Source: an uncultured Cocleimonas sp.
GTDB taxonomy: Bacteria > Pseudomonadota > Gammaproteobacteria > Thiotrichales > Thiotrichaceae
NCBI GenBank assembly: GCA_937974135.1
Contig: CALJIH010000246.1
Coordinates: forward strand, 1 to 9,337
Direction: 5' to 3'
Length of the DNA stretch: 9,337 nt
The position numbers were made by a program, and so were the translations under genes. A model generated the notes under the pieces. It was given only the letters and a program-made list of their open reading frames with translations, searched no databases and was not told the DNA's origin. Shown here one piece after another: positions 1 to 6,493 of this stretch. Within the stretch, counting starts at the first letter, position 1. Each line of letters begins with the position of its first letter.

Positions 1-33
1 TTTTAAACCACAATAAATAATTTTAATAAAAAC

Positions 34-39
34 TATAAT
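34..39 (+). promoter_or_regulatory. Possible -10 element upstream of the M23 peptidase gene
   Basis: A perfect TATAAT lies 31 bases before the ATG at 71, in a very AT-rich leader. No convincing -35 hexamer sits at the usual 16-18 base distance, and AT-rich DNA produces such hexamers by chance, so this is only a candidate. No Shine-Dalgarno-like purine run is visible before the ATG. Confidence 0.25.
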
Positions 40-70
40 AATATCAAATTTATGATCTATCATTATTGTA

Positions 71-877
71 ATGCAAACAAATACTCAACTTTTCTTAGCT
101 TTAAGCGTTTTTTGTTTAAGCTCAAATATCCTAATAGTGGATGCTTTACCTGCTAAATTTTTGGTGCCTGAAAATACCCTCAGCATTACCGAAATAAAAG
201 CGTCAAAAAGTAAACTGAACAAAAAAATAAAGTCTACGCAACGCGTTATTAATATTAGTCATTCACCTATCGGTTTGGGGTTTGTTTCATCAACATTTGG
301 GATGCGCAAAGATCCTATTGATGGTGTGAATAGAATGCATAATGGTATTGATATTGCTGCTCAAAGAGGCTCACTTGTAAAACCCATTGGTTCAGGTGAA
401 GTAATATTTTCTGGTTATAAATCTGGGTTTGGTAATTTAATCGAAATCAGACACAGTAAAACAGTCGTTTCTCGTTATGCGCATTTAAAGCGTTTCTTGG
501 TAGATGTTGGTGAACGAGTGAAAATAAGTGACACTATTGGCTTAGTGGGTAATACAGGGCGTTCGACCGGACCTCATTTGCATTTAGAGGTGTTATTAAA
601 TGACCAACATGTAGATCCAAAAGTTTTTTTGGCTAACAAGTTTTATTCACGCTCTAAATATTACGCGAAGGTCCATGAAGAATATGAGAATGAAAAGTTT
701 GCCAATCAGTTTGAAGGTATTGTAACCACTAAAACAAACGTTATTTCTAAAGAATCTTTTTATGTTTCAGCAGATGGTTTAGATGTTCTTACAAATGTCA
801 CCCAATTAGAATATAAAGATTATGTTGAATCGTTAAGTGGCATGTATGGTTTATCTGCCCCAAATGCTTATCAATAA
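71..877 (+). CDS. Secreted M23-family (LytM/lysostaphin-like) peptidoglycan metallopeptidase
   Basis: This 268-residue protein should cleave peptide cross-links of peptidoglycan in the periplasm, as zinc-dependent M23 endopeptidases do. Residues 1-26 form a hydrophobic export signal (cleavage probably after VDA), although its start lacks the usual lysines. The peptidase domain spans about residues 66-188. It opens with a typical SSTFGMRKDP stretch (73-82), then carries the zinc-ligand signature H90-x3-D94, the YAHL segment (136-139, H138) and the final H169-x-H171 pair in GPHLHLEV. All metal-binding residues are therefore present and an active enzyme is expected. About 80 residues follow the domain (189-268) and match nothing I recognise. 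The ATG is the first start after an in-frame TGA at 53-55. The closest alternative role is an inactive LytM regulator of amidases (EnvC/NlpD-like), but the intact ligands and absence of coiled coil argue against it. The gene stands alone, 102 bases before the helicase gene. Confidence 0.88.
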   Translation: MQTNTQLFLALSVFCLSSNILIVDALPAKFLVPENTLSITEIKASKSKLNKKIKSTQRVINISHSPIGLGFVSSTFGMRKDPIDGVNRMHNGIDIAAQRGSLVKPIGSGEVIFSGYKSGFGNLIEIRHSKTVVSRYAHLKRFLVDVGERVKISDTIGLVGNTGRSTGPHLHLEVLLNDQHVDPKVFLANKFYSRSKYYAKVHEEYENEKFANQFEGIVTTKTNVISKESFYVSADGLDVLTNVTQLEYKDYVESLSGMYGLSAPNAYQ

Positions 878-979
878 TCCAAACTAATAAAACCTTATTT
901 AATAGCATTAATAAAGCGATTGATGTAATCTGCGCGGCTTCTCTTATTGAACGCTTTACATTTGCGTGAACAGATTATC

Positions 980-2296
980 ATGAGTTTTGAATCACTTGGC
1001 TTATCCGCTGACATACTTAAAGCATTGAATAAAAAAGGGTACTCCAAGCCATCGCCTATTCAAGCACAAGCAATACCAGCCATACTTAAAGGTCGTGATG
1101 TTATGGCTGCGGCACAAACGGGTACGGGTAAGACTGCCGGTTTCACCTTGCCAATTTTGGATATCCTTGCAAAGGGTAAACAGCCGAGTACAAAACAAGC
1201 ACGAACACTAATCATTACACCTACACGCGAGTTAGCAGCACAGATTCTTGAGAGTGTTGAAACTTATGGTAAGTTTTTAAATTTATCTTCAACAGTGGTT
1301 TTCGGTGGTGTAAAAATAAACCCTCAAATTAAACGATTACAAAAGGGGGTCGATATCTTAGTCGCTACTCCTGGACGTTTATTGGATCTTCATCATCAGG
1401 GCGAAGTGCGATTTGATGAACTTGAAGTATTAGTGTTAGATGAAGCCGATCGTATGTTGGATATGGGTTTTATCCATGACATTCGTAAGATTCTTTCTTA
1501 TTTGCCAAGCCAACGACAAAACCTATTGTTCTCAGCGACGTTTTCAAACGAGATTCGTAAACTTGCTAAAACCATGGTTAACGATCCTGTAGAAATCTCT
1601 GTAACACCCAGAAACACAACGGCTGATACGGTTAAACAATGGATAGTACCGGTCGATAAAAAACGCAAAGCAGATTTATTAGCAGCACTGACACATAAGC
1701 ATGATTGGGAGCAAGTACTGGTATTTTCTCGTACTAAACATGGTGCAGATCGGCTAGTAAAACAATTAGATAAAAAGCAGATAACAGCTGTCGCTATACA
1801 TGGAAATAAGAGTCAGAATGCTAGAACACGTGCACTAGCTTCGTTTAAAAAAAATGGAGTAAGAGTTTTAGTCGCAACTGATATCGCGGCACGTGGTTTA
1901 GATATCAATCAATTACCGCAAGTCGTTAATTTTGATTTACCCAATGTACCTGAAGATTACGTACATCGTATTGGTCGTACAGGTCGTGCAGGTAAAGCAG
2001 GACAAGCAATATCACTAGTCAGTGCAGATGAGATTAAACAGCTACGAGATATCGAACGTTTAATAGGTAAAGTTTTAGAACGTAGATTAGAAGATGATTT
2101 CGAACCTGATCATGATGTGCCTGCATCAAACTTAAATCTAGATGTAAAAAAATCTAGTCGATCTAAAACGACTAGTTTTAAGAAAAAAAGTTCGGGTAAC
2201 CGTAAACCGACTTCAAAAACTAATTTTAGAAATCGAAATAAGAATAAAAACAAAAAACCTAATAAGTCAGTTAACAGACCGAATAAGAAAAAATAA
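980..2296 (+). CDS. rhlE: DEAD-box ATP-dependent RNA helicase, RhlE type
   Basis: This ATP-dependent RNA-unwinding enzyme should act in the cytoplasm on ribosomal precursor or decaying RNA, as RhlE-group helicases do. From the ATG at 980 it is 438 residues and carries the full set of helicase motifs: the Q motif ending at Q27, AQTGTGKT (45-52), PTRELA (81-86), GG (109-110), TPGR (130-133), DEAD (154-157), SAT (185-187), VFSRTK (248-253), ATDIAARGLD (299-308) and HRIGRTGRAG (329-338). The opening MSFESLGLS is characteristic of RhlE, so I prefer this ATG over an in-frame TTG at 947 that would add 11 unconserved residues. No strong ribosome binding site precedes it. The last 55 or so residues (about 384-438) form a Lys/Asn/Arg/Ser-rich low-complexity tail, probably disordered and RNA-binding; such tails vary greatly among RhlE proteins. 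The gene is convergent with the CreD-like gene. Confidence 0.93.
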   Translation: MSFESLGLSADILKALNKKGYSKPSPIQAQAIPAILKGRDVMAAAQTGTGKTAGFTLPILDILAKGKQPSTKQARTLIITPTRELAAQILESVETYGKFLNLSSTVVFGGVKINPQIKRLQKGVDILVATPGRLLDLHHQGEVRFDELEVLVLDEADRMLDMGFIHDIRKILSYLPSQRQNLLFSATFSNEIRKLAKTMVNDPVEISVTPRNTTADTVKQWIVPVDKKRKADLLAALTHKHDWEQVLVFSRTKHGADRLVKQLDKKQITAVAIHGNKSQNARTRALASFKKNGVRVLVATDIAARGLDINQLPQVVNFDLPNVPEDYVHRIGRTGRAGKAGQAISLVSADEIKQLRDIERLIGKVLERRLEDDFEPDHDVPASNLNLDVKKSSRSKTTSFKKKSSGNRKPTSKTNFRNRNKNKNKKPNKSVNRPNKKK

Positions 2297-2326
2297 ATAT
2301 ATTCTGACTATTTACGCAAACCATCC

Positions 2327-2347
2327 AAAAGTAGGGAGATGTCTTTT
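2327..2347. repeat. G-rich A/T-flanked motif, copy 1 (convergent spacer rhlE/creD-like)
   Basis: This 21-base sequence starts AAAAGTAGGG and ends TGTCTTTT, with AGA between. Copy 2 at 4999-5019 is identical except that this trio reads GGG. The outer AAAAG and CTTTT are inverted complements but the inside does not pair well, so it does not look like a normal intrinsic terminator. It ends 2 bases from the stop codon of the minus-strand creD-like gene and starts 30 bases after the rhlE stop. Function is unknown: a protein-binding site or a 3'-end signal are the main options. Confidence 0.6.
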
Positions 2348-2349
2348 AT

Positions 2350-3774
2350 TTATTCATCTTCATGAATATTAATTGAGGCCATCATCAAGAGAATGGTTAT
2401 AAATAGACCCGCTGCACTCAATGCAAATAAGTTGTACTCTGGCATTTGCAAATGTACGTATAAAGCACCATATAAACTAGCAATGATTAATAAAATATAG
2501 AATGCTTTAAAAAAGCTTTTTAAAGCTGACATCATATAGATAACAATTAACACAATGCTAGTCCCTGCTGCTATTTGGTAAGCTTGCTCAAAACTGGTTA
2601 AATCTTTAATGGTTAGTAGAATGATGGGGATTGATAAGACTGAAAGCGATATAACTAAATAGTGTAAAAACTTAGGTTTTGAATGGCTGTTGCGTTTGAA
2701 TTCAAAGATAAGAATAGATAAAAATATTACCCCAAGTATGGGTATTAAATATGGCAAGATTGCTTGTATTTTGCTTAATTTACTATCTTTAGTTTGTGAA
2801 TGTTCATTAAAATTTACTCCTGCTAATACGCTAAAAAAATCAACGTCTATTGCGGTAAAGTCATCTTTTTCGATTAACCATTCTTGAGGATAATTACGAA
2901 CTAAGTTTGAAATGCGCCAAATAGCTTCAAAGCTATCATTGGTACGCACTGTTGAAGTTGCGGCTAAATTCCCTTGAACCTCTAATGTTGGGGATTCACT
3001 TTTTATTGAAGCGGTGGTTGATTCGCCCATCGGTGCGAAGCTTAAGTTATGATTTCCTCTAATATTTAGCAGAATTCTAAATTGAGGTAATTCAGCATCA
3101 TTTGCAACATCCTCCAAATTAGCATGGAAGCCGCTTTTCATTATATGATTTAAATTTGTGCCTGGTTTAAATGCAGCACTACTACCTTCCCAACGTAAAG
3201 GGCTACTCACTTTAGTAGATATGTTGTTGCTCACACCCATTGCTAAGAATGCTTTATCCCACTCAATGCTGTTAAAGGCACTGGGTTTAGGAAGATTCTC
3301 AAGATTAAAATTACCACTGAGTTCGATATCACCTTCAAAAACAGTCGTTTCAATGTTGTCTTTTGTTAGTATTTTATCTTTTATATTTGCGTTAATTCTT
3401 AGATTTTCTGGCAATAAAATGAGCGTTTTATTATTAAAGATATCTTTACTTATTGAACTCGTAATACCTTTGCTGTCGGTTTGCGATTCAATTTTACTGA
3501 TTCTTTCTACGTAAGGTATGGATAAGATGGGCCCTGCGATTTTTTGTTCATTTCCCCATTGTTTGCTTAACTCATTGGTCATGTTTTGTTGTTGTTTAAA
3601 ATGATCAACGAAAGCTTCTTCCATCATTAAAACGGGTAAATACAAAAGAGCTAGCAATACCAATAGGGCGAAGACACGAAAAACCATGGAATGCATAAAG
3701 CGCTTTTCTTGATAGCTATCACCGTAATATTTATTGGTTTTCAATTCTGCTGAATTTGAATCACTGACATGCAT
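2350..3774 (-). CDS. creD: CreD (Cet)-like inner-membrane protein, divergent
   Basis: This 474-residue protein has the CreD architecture: one N-terminal membrane helix (about 31-51), a large periplasmic domain, then five closely spaced helices (about 336-358, 369-389, 400-416, 423-442, 447-467). CreD-family signatures are visible in GPILSIPY (81-88), WRISNLVRNYPQEW (286-299), AYQIAAGTS (398-406) and LYGALYVHLQMPEYNLFAL (434-452). In enterobacteria and pseudomonads CreD is induced by the CreBC two-component system and affects envelope integrity, colicin E2 tolerance and beta-lactam response; its biochemical activity is unknown. No creB or creC lies in this window. The junction before the helix cluster is unusual: the family's conserved Arg/Lys-Tyr-containing stretch and the His-Pro of the following loop are poorly kept. 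The start is the ATG at 3774, preceded by AAGGGG, a good ribosome binding site about 8 bases upstream. Family assignment is strong; equivalence of role is an inference. Confidence 0.8.
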   Translation of the reverse strand: MHVSDSNSAELKTNKYYGDSYQEKRFMHSMVFRVFALLVLLALLYLPVLMMEEAFVDHFKQQQNMTNELSKQWGNEQKIAGPILSIPYVERISKIESQTDSKGITSSISKDIFNNKTLILLPENLRINANIKDKILTKDNIETTVFEGDIELSGNFNLENLPKPSAFNSIEWDKAFLAMGVSNNISTKVSSPLRWEGSSAAFKPGTNLNHIMKSGFHANLEDVANDAELPQFRILLNIRGNHNLSFAPMGESTTASIKSESPTLEVQGNLAATSTVRTNDSFEAIWRISNLVRNYPQEWLIEKDDFTAIDVDFFSVLAGVNFNEHSQTKDSKLSKIQAILPYLIPILGVIFLSILIFEFKRNSHSKPKFLHYLVISLSVLSIPIILLTIKDLTSFEQAYQIAAGTSIVLIVIYMMSALKSFFKAFYILLIIASLYGALYVHLQMPEYNLFALSAAGLFITILLMMASINIHEDE

Positions 3775-3821
3775 GGTTTTATCCCCTTAGTGGCTGTAGA
3801 ATACCTGATTGGAGAGCTTAT

Positions 3822-3850
3822 TTGTAGAACCTAAGTATCCAAAATATAAA
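3822..3850 (+). promoter_or_regulatory. Candidate promoter for tsaD
   Basis: TTGTAG (3822-3827) and TATAAA (3845-3850) are separated by 17 bases and lie 27 bases before the tsaD ATG. The -10 matches the sigma-70 consensus at 5 of 6 positions and the -35 at only 3 of 6. The 102-base spacer must also contain the start signals of the divergent creD-like gene, but I could not single out a convincing promoter on that strand. Confidence 0.35.
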
Positions 3851-3876
3851 TGTATAGTTTATGAGTATTAATCCCA

Positions 3877-4896
3877 ATGAAAGTATTAGGAATAGAGTCG
3901 TCCTGTGACGAAACTGGTGTTGCAATTTATGATACGGAAAAAGGTTTATTGTCAGATCAACTTTATTCGCAAATAGCTTTACATGCTGAGTACGGTGGTG
4001 TGGTTCCGGAGTTAGCATCACGCGATCATATTCGTAAAACTACACCACTAATCAAAGAAGCATTATCTGAAGCAAATCTACAAATGAGTGACCTAGATGG
4101 AGTCGCATATACCAGAGGCCCTGGCTTAATTGGTGCGTTGATGGTTGGTGCCTCAATAGGAAGAACACTTGCTTGGGGTTTAGATATTCCAGCAGTAGGT
4201 GTTCATCACATGGAAGGACATTTACTTGCGCCAATGCTGGAAGATGTTGCCAAAGGTCAAGCACAGTCGATTGATTTTCCCTTTGTTGCCTTGTTAGTAT
4301 CTGGTGGGCACACCATGTTAGTACATGTTAAAGCAATCGGGGATTATGCAATCATGGGTGAATCTTTGGATGATGCTGTCGGTGAAGCCTTTGACAAAAC
4401 CGCGAAAATGCTTGGTTTGGGCTATCCAGGTGGGCCAATATTAGCCGCACTAGCAGAAAAAGGCATTTCAGGAGTCTATGATTTTCCACGACCTATGATC
4501 CGTCAAGGCGGCTTAGATTTCAGCTTTAGTGGCCTAAAAACACATTCATTAACGACTTGGCAAAACTCAGACAAAACGGATCAAGATAAAGCAAATATTG
4601 CACACGCATTTCAAGAAGCGGTCGTCGATACACTCTCTATAAAATGCAAACGCGCATTGAAGTCAATAGAGGCTGAACGTTTAGTCATTGCTGGTGGTGT
4701 GGGTGCCAATAAACGTTTACGAGAAAAGCTCAATGAATTAAAGGCTGAGGTGTTTTTTCCTCCGATGCAATTTTGTACTGACAATGGAGCAATGATTGCT
4801 TATGCAGGCGCGATACGTTTAAAAGCGGGATATCGAGAAGAAGCGATTATTCAACCTAAACCCAGATGGTCTCTAGAAGATTTACCCACTCTGTAA
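3877..4896 (+). CDS. tsaD: tRNA N6-threonylcarbamoyladenosine synthase subunit TsaD
   Basis: TsaD transfers the threonylcarbamoyl group from threonylcarbamoyl-AMP (made by TsaC/Sua5) to adenosine 37 of ANN-decoding tRNAs, working with TsaB and TsaE in the cytoplasm. It is essential in most bacteria. The protein has 339 residues, the normal length, and begins MKVLGIESSCDETG as expected for the family. The metal ligands are present: H111 and H115 in HMEGHLL, and D302 in CTDNGAM. Nucleotide-binding signatures VSGGHT (141-146), DDAVGEAFDK (165-174), FSFSGLK (215-221) and GGVGANKRLR (273-282) are intact. The start is fixed by the conserved N-terminus although no clear Shine-Dalgarno sequence is seen. 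The gene is single, divergent from the creD-like gene. In many gammaproteobacteria tsaD is instead divergent from rpsU-dnaG-rpoD, so the neighbourhood has been rearranged relative to that common order. Confidence 0.97.
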   Translation: MKVLGIESSCDETGVAIYDTEKGLLSDQLYSQIALHAEYGGVVPELASRDHIRKTTPLIKEALSEANLQMSDLDGVAYTRGPGLIGALMVGASIGRTLAWGLDIPAVGVHHMEGHLLAPMLEDVAKGQAQSIDFPFVALLVSGGHTMLVHVKAIGDYAIMGESLDDAVGEAFDKTAKMLGLGYPGGPILAALAEKGISGVYDFPRPMIRQGGLDFSFSGLKTHSLTTWQNSDKTDQDKANIAHAFQEAVVDTLSIKCKRALKSIEAERLVIAGGVGANKRLREKLNELKAEVFFPPMQFCTDNGAMIAYAGAIRLKAGYREEAIIQPKPRWSLEDLPTL

Positions 4897-4934
4897 ATTA
4901 ATTTTTAAAGCATTTTAATGATACATCTTCTTAG

Positions 4935-4956
4935 CCTTAACATGTAAATATTAAGG
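4935..4956. other. Inverted repeat downstream of tsaD
   Basis: CCTTAA (4935-4940) and TTAAGG (4951-4956) are perfect inverted complements with a 10-base loop, 38 bases after the tsaD stop. The stem is short and AT-rich and no T run follows, so it is at best a weak transcription terminator for tsaD or the opposing peroxidase gene. Confidence 0.3.
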
Positions 4957-4998
4957 TCATGAGTGAGATCACAAAAATCAGTATATTTAAAAGTGCCT

Positions 4999-5019
4999 AA
5001 AAGTAGGGGGGTGTCTTTT
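4999..5019. repeat. G-rich A/T-flanked motif, copy 2 (convergent spacer tsaD/peroxidase)
   Basis: This is the same 21-base motif as at 2327-2347, differing at two positions: the centre is GGG instead of AGA, giving a run of six G. It ends 7 bases from the stop codon of the minus-strand peroxidase gene. On the plus strand a TATAAT follows at 5028-5033, 23 bases after the A preceding the G run. This resembles the spacing at copy 3, but here it would drive antisense transcription into the peroxidase gene. Confidence 0.6.
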
Positions 5020-5026
5020 CAACGCT

Positions 5027-6457
5027 TTATAATGGCTTTCCCGTGCCAGCATCCACAGCATGCAACATCATCCCATCGGGGTCGTTCATATCCGCATTCG
5101 GGATCCATTTAGACATACATTTTCTATCTTTGGTACAAGGATCCGTTAGACTTTTCAGGAAGCTAACTAAATACTTAACATCATCTTTTGTTGCATGAGA
5201 TTTAACTTGAATATGGACACCATGTTTAACGGCTTCTAAGGTGTTATTTTTGACATCATCTAGTTTAATATTCTTTTGTGTCAATTGACTCTGGTCATAG
5301 TTTTCTGCAGATTTATTAGGTGACAGCATATGCTCTGTTACTGCCTCTAAAGAAGTATACGCTCCTGAATGCCCCCAAGGTCCTGTCATTTCCACGTTTA
5401 GTAGGCTTGGGGTTCTAAATTTAAATCTGTCTTTAGGGTTTTTTGTGGTCAGCTCTTTACCATAGTCATTACTGCCTGTTTTACCGCTATTTTTACCTAA
5501 ACCAATTTGTGGCATAGCAACGTTATACATTTTTTCATTTGTGAAAAAGTCACCACTGTGGCAATTAGCACAGCCTGCACCGCCATTGTTTTGAGAAGTA
5601 AAAAATAATTTTGCCCCTTTTTTTGCGTCTTTTGATATGGCGTTTTTGTCACCTTGAATATAATCCTTCCACGGGTTATCAATGAGTACTTGGGTTTTCT
5701 CGTAGGCAGCAATCGCTTCAGAGTAATTTTGTTCAGTTATTAATTCTTCAGCAGTAGCAGTAGGATCATTAAACCCTTTTCTAAACTCTTCAAGCCAGTT
5801 TTCCTGCAATCTTTTTGCTAATGCACGTCGTAAAGTCTGATTTAATGATGCGCTTAAGTATTCACCGCGCATCTCTTCTGCAGATGTAATAGGAAACCGT
5901 GCTTGAGCTTGAACTAAGCTATCACCTGCTAACAGATCAGATTTAGGAAATTGCATGTCAGGCGTCGTAATTTCATTATTTTCTAAGCGTTGAATACGTC
6001 CATCATGAAATAAATGTTTCTTCCAAAATGCGATATTAAACGTGGTTGGAGCATTTCTCGGAACTTGTGTATGTTTGAAATCTGTCGTTTGTCTATTAGC
6101 ACCTAGCGCGTTAGGTTTGTCAGCTGCCACTCCAATTGATAACGATAAGTTATCGCCACCTCCAAGCATAGGGTGATGACAGGATGCACACGCGGTGTTT
6201 TTATCGCCACCCAATGATTTTGAATAAAATAGCTTCATTCCTAACTGTGCAATCGGACTATTTATATCAGGTATAGGAGTAGCAGGTGTGGGTCGTCCTG
6301 TAAGCTTGTGGCGTTTTATCAAATCAGATAATTCTAGATCTATCGCAGAAGTATTTTCTGCCACAGAATTATTGTGAGTACCTTGAGCATACCCATAATT
6401 AAAAATAATTGTGTTCGCTAGCAATATGCTAGTTAAGAGGCCCAGTAAATTTTTCAT
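5027..6457 (-). CDS. Periplasmic di-heme cytochrome c peroxidase / MauG-family protein
   Basis: Proteins of this family bind two c-type hemes and either reduce hydrogen peroxide with electrons from small cytochromes or, as in MauG, oxidise a protein partner. This 476-residue protein starts with a signal peptide (1-25, MKNLLGLLTS... ending YAQ). Heme sites are CASCH (90-94) and CANCH (296-300). Other family landmarks are RNAPTTFNIAF (134-144), FHDGR (150-154), ITSAEEMRGE (190-199; M196 aligns with the usual heme-ligand methionine region) and GPWGHSGAYTSLEAV (359-373). The classical bacterial enzymes have FWDGR, where the tryptophan lies between the hemes; here the position is H151. The protein is over 100 residues longer than the classical enzymes and ends with a tail containing C441 and C447, perhaps a disulfide. 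The gene follows the lysozyme-like gene on the same strand with a 36-base gap, so co-transcription is possible. No clear ribosome binding site precedes the ATG. Peroxidase versus other oxidoreductase activity cannot be decided from sequence. Confidence 0.9.
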   Translation of the reverse strand: MKNLLGLLTSILLANTIIFNYGYAQGTHNNSVAENTSAIDLELSDLIKRHKLTGRPTPATPIPDINSPIAQLGMKLFYSKSLGGDKNTACASCHHPMLGGGDNLSLSIGVAADKPNALGANRQTTDFKHTQVPRNAPTTFNIAFWKKHLFHDGRIQRLENNEITTPDMQFPKSDLLAGDSLVQAQARFPITSAEEMRGEYLSASLNQTLRRALAKRLQENWLEEFRKGFNDPTATAEELITEQNYSEAIAAYEKTQVLIDNPWKDYIQGDKNAISKDAKKGAKLFFTSQNNGGAGCANCHSGDFFTNEKMYNVAMPQIGLGKNSGKTGSNDYGKELTTKNPKDRFKFRTPSLLNVEMTGPWGHSGAYTSLEAVTEHMLSPNKSAENYDQSQLTQKNIKLDDVKNNTLEAVKHGVHIQVKSHATKDDVKYLVSFLKSLTDPCTKDRKCMSKWIPNADMNDPDGMMLHAVDAGTGKPL

Positions 6458-6493
6458 AGTTATTTTGTTTTATTGAAAAAAATAAGTTGTCAT

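Noticed and set aside
947..979. Longer helicase start at TTG 947
   Set aside because: The ATG at 980 gives the family-typical MSFESLGLS beginning; the extra 11 residues are not RhlE-like.
3158..3514. 118-codon plus-strand frame opposite the creD-like gene
   Set aside because: It lies wholly antisense to a well-supported CreD-family gene, resembles no family, and has no ribosome binding site; it is a shadow frame.
3861..3908. 15-codon ATG frame overlapping the tsaD start
   Set aside because: Very short, no ribosome binding site, no distinctive composition; nothing supports translation.
3818..4264. Minus-strand frames overlapping the start of tsaD
   Set aside because: They overlap a full-length conserved tsaD and the product has no recognisable features.
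4961..4972. GTGAGATCAC near-palindrome as a CRP or FNR site
   Set aside because: The half-sites are only 2 bases apart, whereas CRP needs 6 between TGTGA and TCACA and FNR needs a different core.
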